Assembly (NCBI GenBank): GCA_013396525.1
Contig: VWYX01000083.1
Coordinates: forward strand, 910,699-974,698
Origin: Chaetorhynchus papuensis
Taxonomy: Eukaryota; Chordata; Aves; Passeriformes; Rhipiduridae
Reading direction: 5' to 3'
Length of the DNA: 64,000 nucleotides
Made by a program: the position numbers and the translations under genes
Shown here: positions 23,496 to 36,320 of the stretch, one piece after another
Position numbering within the stretch: position 1 is the stretch's first letter
Layout of the letters: each line of letters begins with the position of its first letter
The notes under the pieces: model-generated
What the model saw: the letters and a program-made list of their open reading frames with translations, nothing else
What the model was told of the DNA's origin: nothing
Database searches by the model: none

Positions 23496-26400
23496 TATCA
23501 TTCCTGCATGAGCTGTTTGTATTTTTAACCCAGAACAATGTGATTCATACATCTTACTCTGGGACTTCTCTTAACTGAGTTTAGATCTCCCTGCTGTTCA
23601 CTGAGAGTCACAGCTACATCTGTGGGCAGTAAGCTGCTCTGTTTAGCAGGAGATTCATTAAAATCTGTGGTTAGTGAGAGCTTACACAGTGCATGCAGTT
23701 ATTATAAGTGTAACTGCAGAGTCCTGGTGCATGATGCCCCAAAACTGGCTGGATCACTATTTTATGTGGACTTTGTGGTCTCTTCTTACACCTTTGCTCT
23801 CAAATGCTTTCATAAGAAGAATTTAAAAGCAGTTTCAGTTCTTCACACCCAAGAGAAAAAAAGCAAGTTACAAGATGTCCCCTAACTTAAAAGTACCTTC
23901 TGTGGCCGTAGTTTCTAAAGTAAACAATCTGAATTTTCCTATCTGAATCTGGGATGCAGTTATTGTAGTTTACATCCTTTCTTCTTCATCTTATCTGCAG
24001 ATACTGTTCAACCAGGCACAGCAGAGTGTCCAGCAACAGAAATAGAAAATTATTCTTGCTGTGACAAAATAGCCCCCCAAAAAAATCTGATCTGCTGCAA
24101 ATAAAATTTTGTTGTTCACATTTGTGTGGTTCAATAAAGGCAAAAAGAAGAATGAGCATGGATGAAGCTGCGTGTCCCATTCCAGGAGGCATAACTCTGT
24201 CCTATTCACGTGCACATGAGAAATTACCTTGGCCAGAATTATTTTTGCTGCAATTACAGATCTTTACCGGGCATGCATCTTAGCAGAAAAGTCCTAGGAA
24301 AAGACCTAGGTTAGTTTCCAGTGGGGGAAAAACTCCAAAAAACCAAATCAGTCAATCAAACAAAAAAAAAAGCCAAAAAAGCCCCGAAGCATCATAGCCA
24401 CTCTTCAAGAAAAATAAAGCACCTTTAAACAAAATGCCCTTTAATATACAGAAACCCAGCTTGCATGTACTGTGTACCTGTAATAATCTGACTGTACCAA
24501 TTTTTGCCTTGTTTTCCCATTAAAGCCCCTGCAAGTTATTACAAGGTTGATTGTACATCTTGTATGGGCAATTCACATGGTGGATTAAATTTAAGCAGTT
24601 ATTTTGAAAATACAGTCTGTAACTACAGGGGGAAAATGAGCTGAGTTGATGCAGATGAGCCATGTATACAGTGAGCTTGGGGTTTGGACATGAAACAACA
24701 TTGGGGTCCAGGCTGCAACATCACAAAACGTGACAATCTGGAGGAAAGAAAAAGTTCTGCATTTATTTTTTTCTCTCTCCAACCACACCCCCCCCCCCCC
24801 CCCCCCCCATTTTTTCTTATAATACAACCCAGCAGCCAGACCACACAGGAAGTTTGCACAAATCTACTTGGTGAAAGTGGGATGGGGAAGCAGAACGAGA
24901 TCTGCAGCAGAGGGCTGGGCATGTGTTATTTCTCCAGCAGCTGGAAGCTTAGTATGGCACTGTGGAATAAAATCAGCTTTGCAGGGAGGAAGCTGTGTAA
25001 TCAGGATGTACGACAGGCCCTTAAGATGTGATGATCTGGAACAGAGCAGTTACCTATATATGGTGTCTTTGTATCGCCTCGGTAGGAGCTGCCAATTTTG
25101 GATTCCTTCAGGAAGATGGTAAAAAATTGTGCTTGAACCAAGGGGTTCCAGCAGGAGTTAGCAAAAAGTTTCAGGCCCAGAAGGGCTCTCTTCTGAGGAG
25201 TGTTTAATTACGGAAGCACAGAGCTGCGCAGAATAGACGGCGCCTCTCAGAAATGGGGGCTTAAGGCTTCTGCTGTTTGAATTTTTTCATAACACAAAGG
25301 AGAAATAAAAATCTTGTGAAAGATTTAAAACCAATAACCCACATGGCAATTAGCTCACAGGAGACTGTGCCAGTAGATACTCTGAGGGCCAAATCCTTAG
25401 AATTGGAAAAAAAAATATTTTTTATGGGTGATGAGAACATCTATAATCAGATGGGATTAAAATGGGGTAGGATACAAGTCCTCATGTTTTGGCCAACTAC
25501 TGTCTGAGGTCAAGGAGAATCTTTCCTTATTTGGCAACATATCACTATCCATGGAGGTTTTTGTACCTCTTAGGGATGGAAGGTCACATAAAACAAACTC
25601 CTGTCTGATCCAATGAGACAATTGCTGTGTTATACAAGAGCGTTAAAATCCTACTCATTGAATTTTCCTTCCTACTACTGAATTCTAACAACATTTACTT
25701 TATTGATGCAATGCGTGAAAAAAAGAAAGAGCAAACCTTTCAAGCCTTATGTTACTAAAGAATGTACTTTTTTTTAGCAGCACTATATACAGTATCTTAA
25801 ACACTTTTTGGACCAATGAGTTTCAAGGGGTAATTTTGCATTGAATTAAAATAATTATCCATCACTATTTGAACTTTTTGTACTCTCAGATAGGTAAATT
25901 GTACACTTTAGCAGGTCAGCATGTATTCTGACATTGTTATGGGAAAGATTTGCATAAGGAAAATGTAGACTTCCCTCCCTCCCCCTTCGCATGATAAAAA
26001 TCTCTGTACACAATAGCTGTACTGCCACATGTCATGGGGACATTGTGTAAATTACAGAGTTACAAATTTGTCAGCCTAACCAAATGTCTGAAGGAATAAT
26101 GTCATATTAGTTATATTTCAGCTGTAAGTCTGGTCTGGCTTAACCTTGATTTGAGTGGCAGCTAGCCATACCAACAGCTTGTGCATGGCTGATTATAAAC
26201 AACTTTATTTTAATGAAACAAGATTCTCATTTAATTCCTGGGAGCTTGATGCAATGGTGATCAAAGCTAAATGCAGACCTCTCTCTGTGGTAAAGGATTG
26301 GATTAGGCTGACCAGAAAATACAGAGTCCTGAAGATTTCAAGATTACAAAATCTTTTGTAGGTTGTAATTCAAATTTTCTGAAGTTGGATAGTGAACTTA

Positions 26401-26834
26401 AAATATTGAGCCTTGATTTGGATATAGTTTAATTTTAATTTAATTCCATTTTTGTGTGGAAAGACCTGTATGTTCAACCAAGGTTTATTCATTTAGTATT
26501 GCAAGTTATTTTTTCGCTACATTATTTTTACACATTAGGGACAAAAAATTTATTCTGGAAGGGCTGGAGTACTTGAAATCTGTTTTCTTTTTCTGGGGGT
26601 AGTGTGTGTATCTTGGTTGGATCCTCTCGTGCTGAATCAGATGCAGATTCATACTTGATGGGGCCAGGGGGTCCTGCTTTGGGAATTTTTGCTGTTTTCT
26701 GGTGGTTGCAGTGTTAGGGTTGGTTTGTGGTGCTTTTTCTTTGGGGTTTTTTTTTTCCTTTCTATTATTTTTATTTTCTTTATCTTTTTGATTATTTCAT
26801 TTGCTTTGGCATGGGTTTTATTTTGGGATTTTTT
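23496..26834. other. non-coding interval with a poly-C run
   Basis: No gene recognised. It contains an A-rich segment near 24,360 and the C run at 24788-24808. Open frames crossing the C run give poly-Pro or poly-Gly and are artefacts. Confidence 0.5.
24788..24808. repeat. C homopolymer (about 21)
   Basis: Uninterrupted C run of about 21 bases, following two CA units and followed by A and a T run. Long C runs are rare and prone to length error in sequencing, so the exact length is uncertain. The complementary G run could form quadruplex structures. Confidence 0.85.
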
Positions 26835-26856
26835 GGGAGGGAGGGGCGGGAGCGGG
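26835..26856 (+). other. short-loop G-quadruplex motif / GC box
   Basis: GGG-A-GGG-A-GGGG-C-GGG-AGC-GGG. The first three loops are one nucleotide, which is known to favour very stable parallel quadruplexes. It also contains GGGGCGGG, an Sp1/KLF-type GC box, in AT-rich surroundings. No nearby gene start was identified. Confidence 0.85.
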
Positions 26857-29800
26857 TCTGATTTTGGATGTTTTTTGGAGGACTGGGGGATAGGGCGTTG
26901 ATGTTACAGAGGGTTAAAAGTGTCCTTATTGAAGCAGTGTGCCTGAGAGCTTTTCTGTCTTTACCTGACTGCCTATTTTCAGGAGGTTTAAGACAATTTA
27001 GTACTTTTGAGATTATCACCTCCTTGCCAAGCATCTCAGAAGCTGAACAACAAGTTCAAAAAACGTGGGAGGGATTAAGTTGACATTCATATGTAACTAT
27101 ATTTACACATCTGATTCCTAAACAGGGTGGAAAGGAACTACAGTGTTCATTTTATTTTGAAATCAGCCATAGTCAACCTAAATCCATAAATGTCAGATTT
27201 GAGGGGTCAAATCAAAACCTGAGTTGAACCTTTGAGTGGCTCTTAAGCTTGTGGTGAACTGAATCAAATTGCAGGAATGATTCTTAACTCAATTGCCCCT
27301 TTAAACTCCTGCTGTTTGCAGCTTTCCCTTCCTTCTTTGCAAATAGCTGATTTTGAGCGTTCCCCCTTTCCCTCCTGTGGAAAAAGCACATCTTTTAACT
27401 TCAAGCAGAATCAAAACTTTTTACATAAACATGGTTGGTAAAGTTTAGAAAAAAAAGATTGGGGTTTACTATTTTTCTTCTTCCCCTCAAGTCTTCATTC
27501 ATTATTATGATTCTTGTTTGTTTGAGAGAGCAACAATATAAATTGTGAAATTCGATTTTCTGTGCAGTGCTGTCAGTGGTAGGAGGAGGTGGGAAAGCAG
27601 TAATAGCCTAAGGTCCTACATTTTGTGTTTGATATTTGTGTCACAGGGCAATATGGTGTTCCCCATTATCCTGGTGTTGGGGAATCTTTAGGAGTACAGA
27701 TAATGAAGCCTGTGCTGTCAGTTTTCATCGTTAAAAATTTCCTTGGCTCTAAGAAAAATGATTCTGTGAATGGGGATCTCTGGTCTGTGAATACACAGGG
27801 AAAAGTCACAGGTGCTCATGTGCACACAAAGACACAAGGTCAATAAGCTTTTTTTCAATCAAAAGGTAAAAATGCAGAAATTTGCTGATATGTTCTTTTA
27901 AATATATATATAAAATCATATTGTGGAGCTTTCTTTACCTCTAAGATTATTGCACAACCTTAAAACTTACGTTGAGGCCTTCATCTTTTTTTTGTGGTTG
28001 TCAGTCCACGAGTTTTTGAAACAGGAACAACACAAAGATTTCTGACTTTGCAGTGATATAGAAACTACTCTTCTAAAATCCACATCAGCTTCTGACCAAA
28101 CTTTCACTTCTGCTTCAGCTGTGATGTTTTTCCCTCACTCTGAGCTATCTGTAATATAAAAGTTTCCTGATTCCAAATGGGAAGTATCAGTCCTGTTTCT
28201 GGGCCAAATTTTCTTGGTCCTCTCAGGTTTTTCTATAGAAACCAAATAAAACTCCTGCCCAACACCCACAGAAGAAATCAGCTTTCAAAGGTTTCTGACG
28301 GTGTGCTCCAGGCAAAGATTTTAAATCATTTAAAATAGTTTAACTCTAGTTCTTCTGTATTCTCATGCTCGTGGTTTGCTGTTTTAAAGACCTGTTATTT
28401 TTAAGACTTCATACCAGTGTTAATCAATCTTAGCTGCATGTCCCCAGATTATGTATGAAGACAACATATTTATGCTTTTATTTGTCAAAGAGAGCTCTAT
28501 GCCAAACCAAGGTCTTAATAATCAGGCAGTGATGGGTGGGGATTTTTTTTTGTTTAGCTGTGTTTGTCCTGGAGATTGTTAGGCTGAAGTATTTGTTTAA
28601 AAGAAACAAAATGAAAATGAGGGTCTATAGCCAAGTTTTCGAATGATCCTCTTGCTCACTGGCACTCGCTGAGACAGGAAAAGTGATGGCTAGTGATTCA
28701 AAAATCCTTCATGCTCTCATTTTTGGCATTTGAGCTCCTAAGAGAGTCTGGCCTTTTTCCTGCATCCCGAGATTAGCCGAAGCACTGGTTTTGTGGGGGT
28801 TTTTTTTACGATCTGCACAGTCCAAAATTACAACATTGTTTGGGAAGTTTTTAAGACTTCTTTTGCTAAGGCATCTCCTTCGAGATGTTGGCCACCTTAA
28901 ACTGTTCTTGACTTCAAGGAGTGTTGATGATTGAGTTTCACACAGGCATAACATACCAGGAACAGCCCTCAGCCTGGGGAGGTACGCTTTCCTTAGGTTA
29001 TGAACCTCTCCTGGCATTTCTTCTCTGTGAATCTCAATTGTTTCTAATCCTGTGTTTAACTTTCTTGCGAACTTTGGTTTGGCAGAGGAAAGTATTTGCT
29101 TGTTTGGGGCAGGCTGTGTTTTACTGCTTTGCTTGAATTTCTTAGTGTTCTCCAAAACCACAGTGACTTACTTGGGAATCTTGCCAGTGTTTTAGACTTC
29201 AAATAGTGATAGTAAGATTTGTGTGCTCATTTGAGGCTTACATAAAGCTAAAGCTAATATTTGTGGGCATGATTAAATGTGTTTGGTATTTTGGAGGGGA
29301 GGGATGACTCTAGCTTATGAGTTATGCTTACTGCCTTGTGGGGATTCTTATGAAATGTAGCAGCAGCTCAACAGGTTATCTAGCAGAGGGAGAGTTAATA
29401 CATGGTGCTGATACTCATAAATCAGGAGATTAATGCCTACCTTACACCTCTTAATAAAAACATCGGAGAGCAACAATCTTATCAACGTACGTGTAATCTG
29501 TAAACAAGTGTTGTAGTCAAATACAAACAGATTTTTATCATTATCCTGCTCCAAACCATGTGACTTTGCAGTGAAGTACTTGCAGGAGATGAGTTAATAC
29601 ATGTTTAACAACAGTTGCAGCCAAAAAAAAAAAAAAATCGTTAATGCTAACATGAGCAAGATAATTGGGATATGTGAGGGAGTGAACATCCAGGTTTGAA
29701 CTTTTGAACTGCCAAGCATTAAAGCCTGTTGCTTCCTCTCAGCAAATGCTACAGGCTGGCTGTAAATTTTTGTGAATGCCTAGATTTAAGGAAAAAGTGG

Positions 29801-29886
29801 AATGTGCTAAATCTTCCAATTAATAGAGATGGCACTGATCAATTAGCAAGCTGATCACTTCTTGTCCTTCTGTACATAAACCGTTT
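26857..29886. other. non-coding interval
   Basis: No gene or interspersed repeat recognised. The minus-strand open frame at 28,709-29,161 (150 codons) is one of the longest here but shows no domain, and most of its length has a competing plus-strand frame. A short (AT)n lies at 27,902-27,912 and an A15 run at 29623-29637. Confidence 0.5.
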
Positions 29887-29998
29887 TCACAGAATCACAG
29901 AATGGTTTGGGTTGGAAGGGACCTTAAAACTCATCCAGTTCCAACCCCCCTGCCATGAGCAGGGACACATTCCACTGGACCAGGTTGCTCAGAGATCC
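29887..29998 (-). mobile_element. CR1 LINE 3'-end fragment, relatively young
   Basis: Reversed CR1 3' end: 'tcacagaatcacagaatgg', 'gggttggaagggacc', 'catccagttccaacccccct', 'gaccaggttgctcagag'. The terminal repeats and core are close to intact. It is truncated to about 110 bp and non-coding. Confidence 0.95.
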
Positions 29999-32900
29999 AC
30001 TGAAAAACAAGACATTTGTGGCCTCCAGAACGGAGGTTGAAAAGATGTGTTTCTTGAAAGAAATGAACAAAAGGAGGAGGAAAAGAAGGCTTAGAAAGAA
30101 GGAGATAAAGAGGAAAGATCTGAGAATTGAAACAAGTCCTGGAGGACTTCCTGAGGAAGATAAGCAGAGATAAATTTTGGGGAATGCCTGGAGACCTCAG
30201 CTGGTGATGCCCAACATGGGTGACAGTGAGCACTGGCACAGGATGGACCAGCACTACCTCCGACCCATGCCAGGAGTGTGGAGACCTCGTGAATGTAGCC
30301 TGAGCATTGTATGTGAGGTGTAAAGGAAGGTAAAACTGAATTTCCTTTCTAAATAACTCCTTGCACCTCTGTGAATGGTCTGCTGAAACATGAGCAGATA
30401 TTCAAGCCCACGTACATAAATAAATACAAGGGCACTCCTTAGGTGGGGGTATGCAGCACTTGCCAAAGCACAAATAAATTCTGGCTCCTAGATTTAAACA
30501 TGTCATGGATACCCGTGCATGCACGGGATGTACAGGCTCAAAGATGATGTGGGATTACAGTAGTTCCATAAATGCTATTTACAGTAGGCTGTGGGACTGT
30601 AAGCAGCAATGTAATTATATGTATTTTCCAGAGGAGATGGCTGTCTTTTCAACGCCACTCCATGTCTAAAAAGCACAAGTAAGCTCGAAACACTCGGAAT
30701 TAAATGGCACTCTGTGAAGAGTAGGAAGGATTCATTACACACATTCCTAATTAGGTCTTAGAACAGAAATGATTTTATATGGTATTAAATAACATATGTT
30801 GCTTTGAACTCTCCAACCTCACTCTAATCACCTTCCAGCTTTCTTGGGTACTCTTGGGTACAAACTAAACCCCTCTCTTTTTCCTCAAATAATCTATCAA
30901 GGGTTGTTAACTGAGGGAAGAGAGTCCTCAGAGAAGTGGGTAAGTCAGTGACATAATTGGTTTCCTCTCAAAAATATGTATGAATGAAGATGGTTGCAGC
31001 TGTTAGTGAGTACAGAGATAAACTTTCCATGCTTTAAGGCCTTTGATAAGTATTTGTGTACGTATTTTGCAGCTAACCCATTTGAAGGAAAAAAACCCCC
31101 AATAAATTGCATATCTCTACTTCCTAAAAAGTGAACTCTTATTAAAAGTAAAGGAAATTATAAACTTTTTTAAATCGCTTAACTTTGCACATGAAACACG
31201 TGGAAACGTAGGTGTAAAACCATGGTCAGTATCTTGAAGCTGGAATAAAGGATGATGGGTGCAGGGAAGTTTCTAAATAAAGGTAATAAATCATTTTCCA
31301 CCTGATTTTCTCAGGGCTTTGGAACTCCTCCTAGCATAGGTCCTTCTCCTCCAGCAGGTTCTCCTTATAGCCTTTATCACTGATGATTTGGGAAGTTAGA
31401 CTGGAAATGTCTCTTCTCCTGCCCCCATCTCCTCACCACCCACCATCTTCTTCTCCAAACATTAATTTAAATTTATGTTAAATCACAAACCTGGGCACAT
31501 GGCAGACCCCTAAGTAGGGTCCTTTAGGGTGGCTTGGGTATGCAGTAGCTGTATTAGCCCATCAAGCAGGGAAAAACAACCTTGTAAAGTCAGTTTAGGC
31601 ACTGAGCAGAACCAGTTAATCTCCAGTCATACATGTGGAGCTGGCAAGTTAAAATATAAAAGGGAAAATCATTACAGCTTCAGATCATCTGTAGTTAAAT
31701 TTCAGTGGTGACTGAGACGCTGAACTTTCAAAGCAAAACTTTCATTAAAAGCAGACCAACATCAGCTCTGAGCCCACTAAACTAGGTTAGACTTTGAAAA
31801 ACACATAAATATGTCTGTCTAACAACAAAAACCTTTTAAATTAGGTCAAGTGAAACTACTCTGTAACCGCAGTCGTGGCTCCAATGCAATATTAGTTCAG
31901 GTTGTTTTTTTCTTTATGAGAGTCTCTGTATTAGAGATTCGCACTCATGTAATTATTGGCCAAATGCCTGACTGCAATTTCTTTCTGTCAAATGAAGACA
32001 TGAACACAAGAAGAGTTTAATTTACATGGCTTATTTGTGTGTGTTTGTGTGATTTACAGTGATTTTTAGAGAGGTGCCTGAGCAGACAGTGGCCCCATTA
32101 AGTTCAGCATGATTTTCAAAATCTGCCAGAAACTCTGACAAATATTTAAGCAGTTGGTGAAGGCTTAGTTTTTCACTCCTTAAAAAAAAAAAAGGCAAAT
32201 ATATATACTGTTATTCATTTTCAATTAGGTTGGATATCAATATCTAAGCAAGCAAGATTCAACTCATGAAGGACTGAAGGACTGGCTGTATTTTCACAGT
32301 CTGACAGGACTAATGTCCAGGCAAATGCATCATTAAACTGGGAGGGGGCACCACCATTCGCACCATTCAGAGGAACGTGTGAGAAAGAGGGTGGTGCACA
32401 CAAGGATCTTTTCAAGCAGTGTAAGAAACTGGTGCAGGTGTGAAGTGTTTGAATTTTCTCGGATGAATGTGGCCGGTGAACCACATCTCCTTTCCACTGA
32501 TTGCTGGCTTTAAAACGCATTAAATATTTGCTGTCTCAACCGTTGGGTTCAGAAAATGCTTCACTCGGTGAGTCACAGCAAATGCATGGCATAGTTAGCA
32601 TCTGTTGGGGTTAATTGACAGAGAACTCTTCAAAAACAGAAATAGATTCTTAACTCCTCTGCCTACTGTTTCTTCTTTTCACAGAGATGACACAAAGAGA
32701 AGAAAATCTATGCAGAATCTCATTGAATTGATGAGGTCATACAGAGCAGTAACAGGCAATGTATGGCTTAGCGTGCCTAAAGTGTTTTGTAAAACCCAAC
32801 AATTTACACAAGCGTATTTAGGATATCCAAGATACATTCCAGAGAATGCTTGTAACAAAACCCCTGTTCCTGCTCTCCCTAACACCTTCGTGGCTTGGAT

Positions 32901-34120
32901 TCCACCTTGCTGTTGAGTTGAAGCCTTTTTTCATCACATCTTGATTAATATTAGGTGCTAAAAGCAAATTGGTGGTAACTGCTGGTCGTGACAGCTCTTG
33001 TGCAAGCTCTTGCCAATGGCAGCGTTAGTTCTTTCTTGTTCTTACCTGCAGCAGCCTTCGTATTTTAATCACGGGCCCCAAGCAGAAATTGTCAATTAGA
33101 TTGAGCCTTGTGGTTGTCTTTGAATAAATGTTCTTTAGCAGATAGATTTAGTGCCTTGCTACTCTATTCCCCTGGTTTCTATGAGCAATATACCTTCCAT
33201 ATACACTAAAATGAAGTATCTTCCTGGGGAAAAAAAAATCTATCCAATCACACAGCAGATAAAGTGGCTACTCTGCTGAACTCCAGAAAGAAATGAGAGG
33301 GTTTGATGAATGCCTTGAGGCCAAAACAATGATTCTCTTGCTGCTTTCTCTTGGAAAAAAAAAATCTAAGATGGAAAATCTGAGTTATTTCAATTTAAAC
33401 AGTATGGAGGATTGTGGTAAAAGAGACAGTGTCACTTCTTTTATCACATCTACATTTGATCAATGTCTCTTGAACAGTTTTTTCCCAAGTGGGATAATGG
33501 AAAAAGGGATCTTCTGTGTAACTGGCTACAAATTATTGATAAATGGGGTAGGATTTGTGAGGATGCAGGGCGAGTTGTTCCACTGACTCATGAGAGCTGT
33601 GGGGGATGCTGGATGCAAATGCGGCTCAGTTTTGCTTCAAAGAATGATGGCATAGTCAGAAACTTAAAAATCACAGACACTTTGCACATAATTATATCTG
33701 TTGGACTTGAGTGGGCTGTGAAAAGGAAAGATGATAGAGTCTGGAGTTTGCTTATGTCTGAGAAAAGTATAGTCCAAGGCAGAGAGGGACTTCGTGTCAT
33801 CTTACATCAAACCAGTTTCTGATTCATTTTTTCAAAGAAGTTGTAGTTTTCTTTTATAGTGGAATCGACTATATACATACGATGTTCATACTCTGGAGCA
33901 AGTGAATGAGGGAAAACATCTCTCACTGGGAGGAAAACATCCCCCTTGAAAGGCGTGTGATGGGTACAGCAGGGTATTGAGAAAAGCAAGATCCCACAGA
34001 GCTCCATGGTGCTGGGCCAGTATATGCCCGTATCACCCCCAGGAGATATAGGGAGGACTGTCATTTTCTACCTAATAAGTGGAGTCCAGAACTGAGGCTG
34101 GGGACTGGACACTGAGGCTG
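29999..34120. other. non-coding interval with scattered exon-like signals
   Basis: No recognised gene. Signals noted are a purine-rich stretch at 30,060-30,120, a strong acceptor (tgtttcttcttttcacag, ending 32684) that opens a plus-strand frame without a good donor, and a minus-strand exon candidate at 33046-33132 (separate entry). The rest is AT-rich and featureless. Confidence 0.45.
33046..33132 (-). other. weak exon candidate (87 bp), unidentified
   Basis: On the minus strand 29 codons are open in a phase 0-0 reading and end CTGCAG-gtaaga, an excellent donor. The acceptor (tatctgctaaag) is weak. The peptide begins NIYSKTTTRLNLIDNF and ends IKIRRLLQ, with no family recognised. It may be a chance frame beside a strong donor-like site. 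Confidence 0.18.
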
Positions 34121-34610
34121 AATCACAGAATCATTCAGGTTGGAAAAGGCCTCCAAGTTTGAACAAAAATGCCTGTGACTGAACACCACCATGCCCATTA
34201 AACCATATTGCAAAGTGCCACGTCCAGCCATTATTTCAAACACTTCCAGGAATGATGAATCCAACACTTCCCTAACATCCTGTTCCAGGGCTTAACTACA
34301 CTTTCAGTGAAAAAATTTTTCTTAATATCCAACCTGAACCTCCCTTTGTGCAACTTGAGGCCATTTCCCCGTGTCACAGGTGGCCTGGGAGGAGAGCTCG
34401 ACCCCATCCTGACTCCAACCTCCTTTCAGGAAGTTGTGTAGAGTGATAAGGTCCCCCCTGAGCCTCCTTTTCTCCAGGATAAACAAATCCCATACCCTCA
34501 GCTGCTCCTCATCAGCTGTGTGCTCCACACCCTTTCCCAGATCTGTTGCCCTTCTCTGCACATGCTCCAGCACCTCAATATGCCTGTCTTGTGGTGAGGG
34601 GCCAATTTCC
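34121..34610 (-). mobile_element. CR1 LINE, 5'-truncated copy with ORF2 C-terminal remnant
   Basis: Reading the minus strand, about 490 bp runs from the C-terminal part of the CR1 reverse-transcriptase ORF2 through the 3' UTR to the terminal 'aatcacagaatcattcaggt'. An open frame of about 96 codons (34322-34612) contains the CR1-type motif RLRGDLITLHNFLKGG and preserves much of the ORF2 C-terminus, but lacks the reverse-transcriptase catalytic core and the endonuclease. It is a dead-on-arrival insertion. Confidence 0.95.
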
Positions 34611-35339
34611 ACCAGAAATTTTCACAAGAATAGTTTGGGGTTTTTGTAATTTTGTCTTTTGGGTTTTTTTTTTTTTTTTAATTGTTCTCCATTCCACCTG
34701 ACTAGTTTTTTAAAAAAATGAAAATTAAAAAAAGAGCAAAACCAATAATAAATCTGACGGAAACAAGAGAAAGACAGGAAGAAGCAAAAAAAGTTTCTCT
34801 AGCATATATTTCAGCAGTTGTCCTGATGGGTCCTGAGTGCACACACAAGTGAGCTGATGACTGAAAACACGATGCTTAGGGTTGGAAGTAGACAAAGGGA
34901 TTTGTGGTGCTTGGCAGCAGATGTGGGTTATCCAACACGCTCTCCTCTGTGTGAGAGTGTGGCTGGGGGAGGCAAAAGAGAAAGGGAATAGTTGTTACCG
35001 TGTTATGAATGGGTATAATTAGGTACCTTGCCCAAGGTGACGTGGAAATCCTCTGTCAAAAATGAAAATGGTAATCCAGGTCTTGTGGAGAAAAGCCCGC
35101 TGCAATGCACACAAAGTTATCCTCCCTCTTCTAGCTGCAGCTTTCCAGCTAAGCCCTTTCCTCCGGGGCTGTGGGCATTGGTGTTACCTCTAGGAACATA
35201 ATGATTCAAAGGAAAGGTGCTCGGGCAAAAAGGATTAGTAACTCTAAGCTTCCGACCACGGGCGTTGTGTAGAACAAATGCCTCTTACCGACAGTTCAAA
35301 GGTCCGTCTCAGGTTGTGAGGGGGCTTTTTTGGGGAGGC
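34611..35339. other. non-coding stretch
   Basis: Starts with a T-rich run (T16 at 34,664-34,679) and A-rich sequence, then ordinary mixed sequence. No gene or interspersed repeat recognised. Confidence 0.5.
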
Positions 35340-35790
35340 TTTACTGTTAATTTTTTAATTATTATTTGAACTTTGTCAGAATGGAAAGGGCTCCAGTGCA
35401 ATGCAAACTCCAGCAATTTTGCACTGAATAAAATGGAGGCAGCATTTGCCTGTGCTTCCCCTGCAATTACAGAGTGATTCTCGTGTCTTGTTTGAATTTC
35501 CTTTGTCGTTATGAAACACAACAGGCTGACGGCTTGATATTAAAAGCAATTGTGTTTCCATTCATGCAGATGCCAGCCTGTTTAGGTGAATTTACTAAGT
35601 CCCTAGACGTACATTTTTATATTATTGCTGTCTCTGGGCCGTGCTGAGCATTTTAATTCTCTGAAAATAACCTCTGTTTTCCTTTCATCTCTTCATTAGC
35701 TCTTTCATCATGAGGACATGAATTTAAAAATGTATATATCTCTTAAAGCTGTATGTAATAAAGATGTTTGTATCATTCCAATTTGTTGAG
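35340..35790 (+). other. 3'-UTR-like block ending in a polyadenylation signal
   Basis: Plus-strand elements lie in 3'-UTR order. GTGCAAT (35396-35402) matches the miR-25/92 seed site. TGCACTGA (35420-35427) is an 8-mer miR-148/152 site. TGTATATA (35731-35738) is an exact Pumilio element. AATAAA (35757-35762) is followed by GT-rich sequence ('ttgttgagctgtgctttt'). The block is free of simple repeats. No coding exon was found upstream, so it could instead be a conserved non-coding element or coincidence. Confidence 0.25.
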
Positions 35791-36320
35791 CTGTGCTTTT
35801 AACGTTGCATGGCTTTCACAACCATAAAATGGCACAATTATTTCTGTGTTGTATTGCTTTGTACCCCGAGGTTCCATTTAAAACAAAGCAGAGAGATGTG
35901 TTTATAGGCAGTATTGAAAGCAATGTATATGGATCTTGATGTCAGGCATATTTTATTGAAGTAAGATTAAATGACAAGTTCTGCACTATTGAAGTGAAAT
36001 CAGAATGAGATTCTGTGCTGAGCTGCACACTGTTAAATCAAAATTAAAGTAATACCGAGCTGTGCTGTTATCTTTGTGGCTTTTTGGTGGCATCTTTTAA
36101 AGACGAACTTTTTAACCAATTATGAGTAATTTAAAGTAAATATTCTGAGCTTTCTGGACACATTATTACATTATAGTACATGCATTTGCTATCAGATATC
36201 TGAAGAGCCAAGTTTCCTGCTATACACTGTGCATGTATGTTTGGATTAGATCCTTGCAAGTAAAACTGATTTTCTTTCTGTATAAAATCACACCATTAAG
36301 TGCATCTCAGGTAAAAAGCC
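35791..36320. other. repeat-free AT-rich block, possible conserved non-coding element
   Basis: About 500 bp without microsatellites, CR1 or long homopolymers. It is dense in short homeodomain- and POU-like motifs (ATTAAA, CAATTAT, ATGCATTTGC). This texture is common in vertebrate conserved non-coding elements, but no alignment was possible, so the call is an impression. Confidence 0.2.

Noticed and set aside
28709..29161. 150-codon minus-strand open frame
   Set aside because: No domain, and a competing plus-strand frame overlaps; composition is not distinctive.
32685..32916. Exon-like frame after a superb acceptor (tgtttcttcttttcacag)
   Set aside because: No adequate donor follows; the frame runs to a stop with no recognisable product. 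Kept only as a note.
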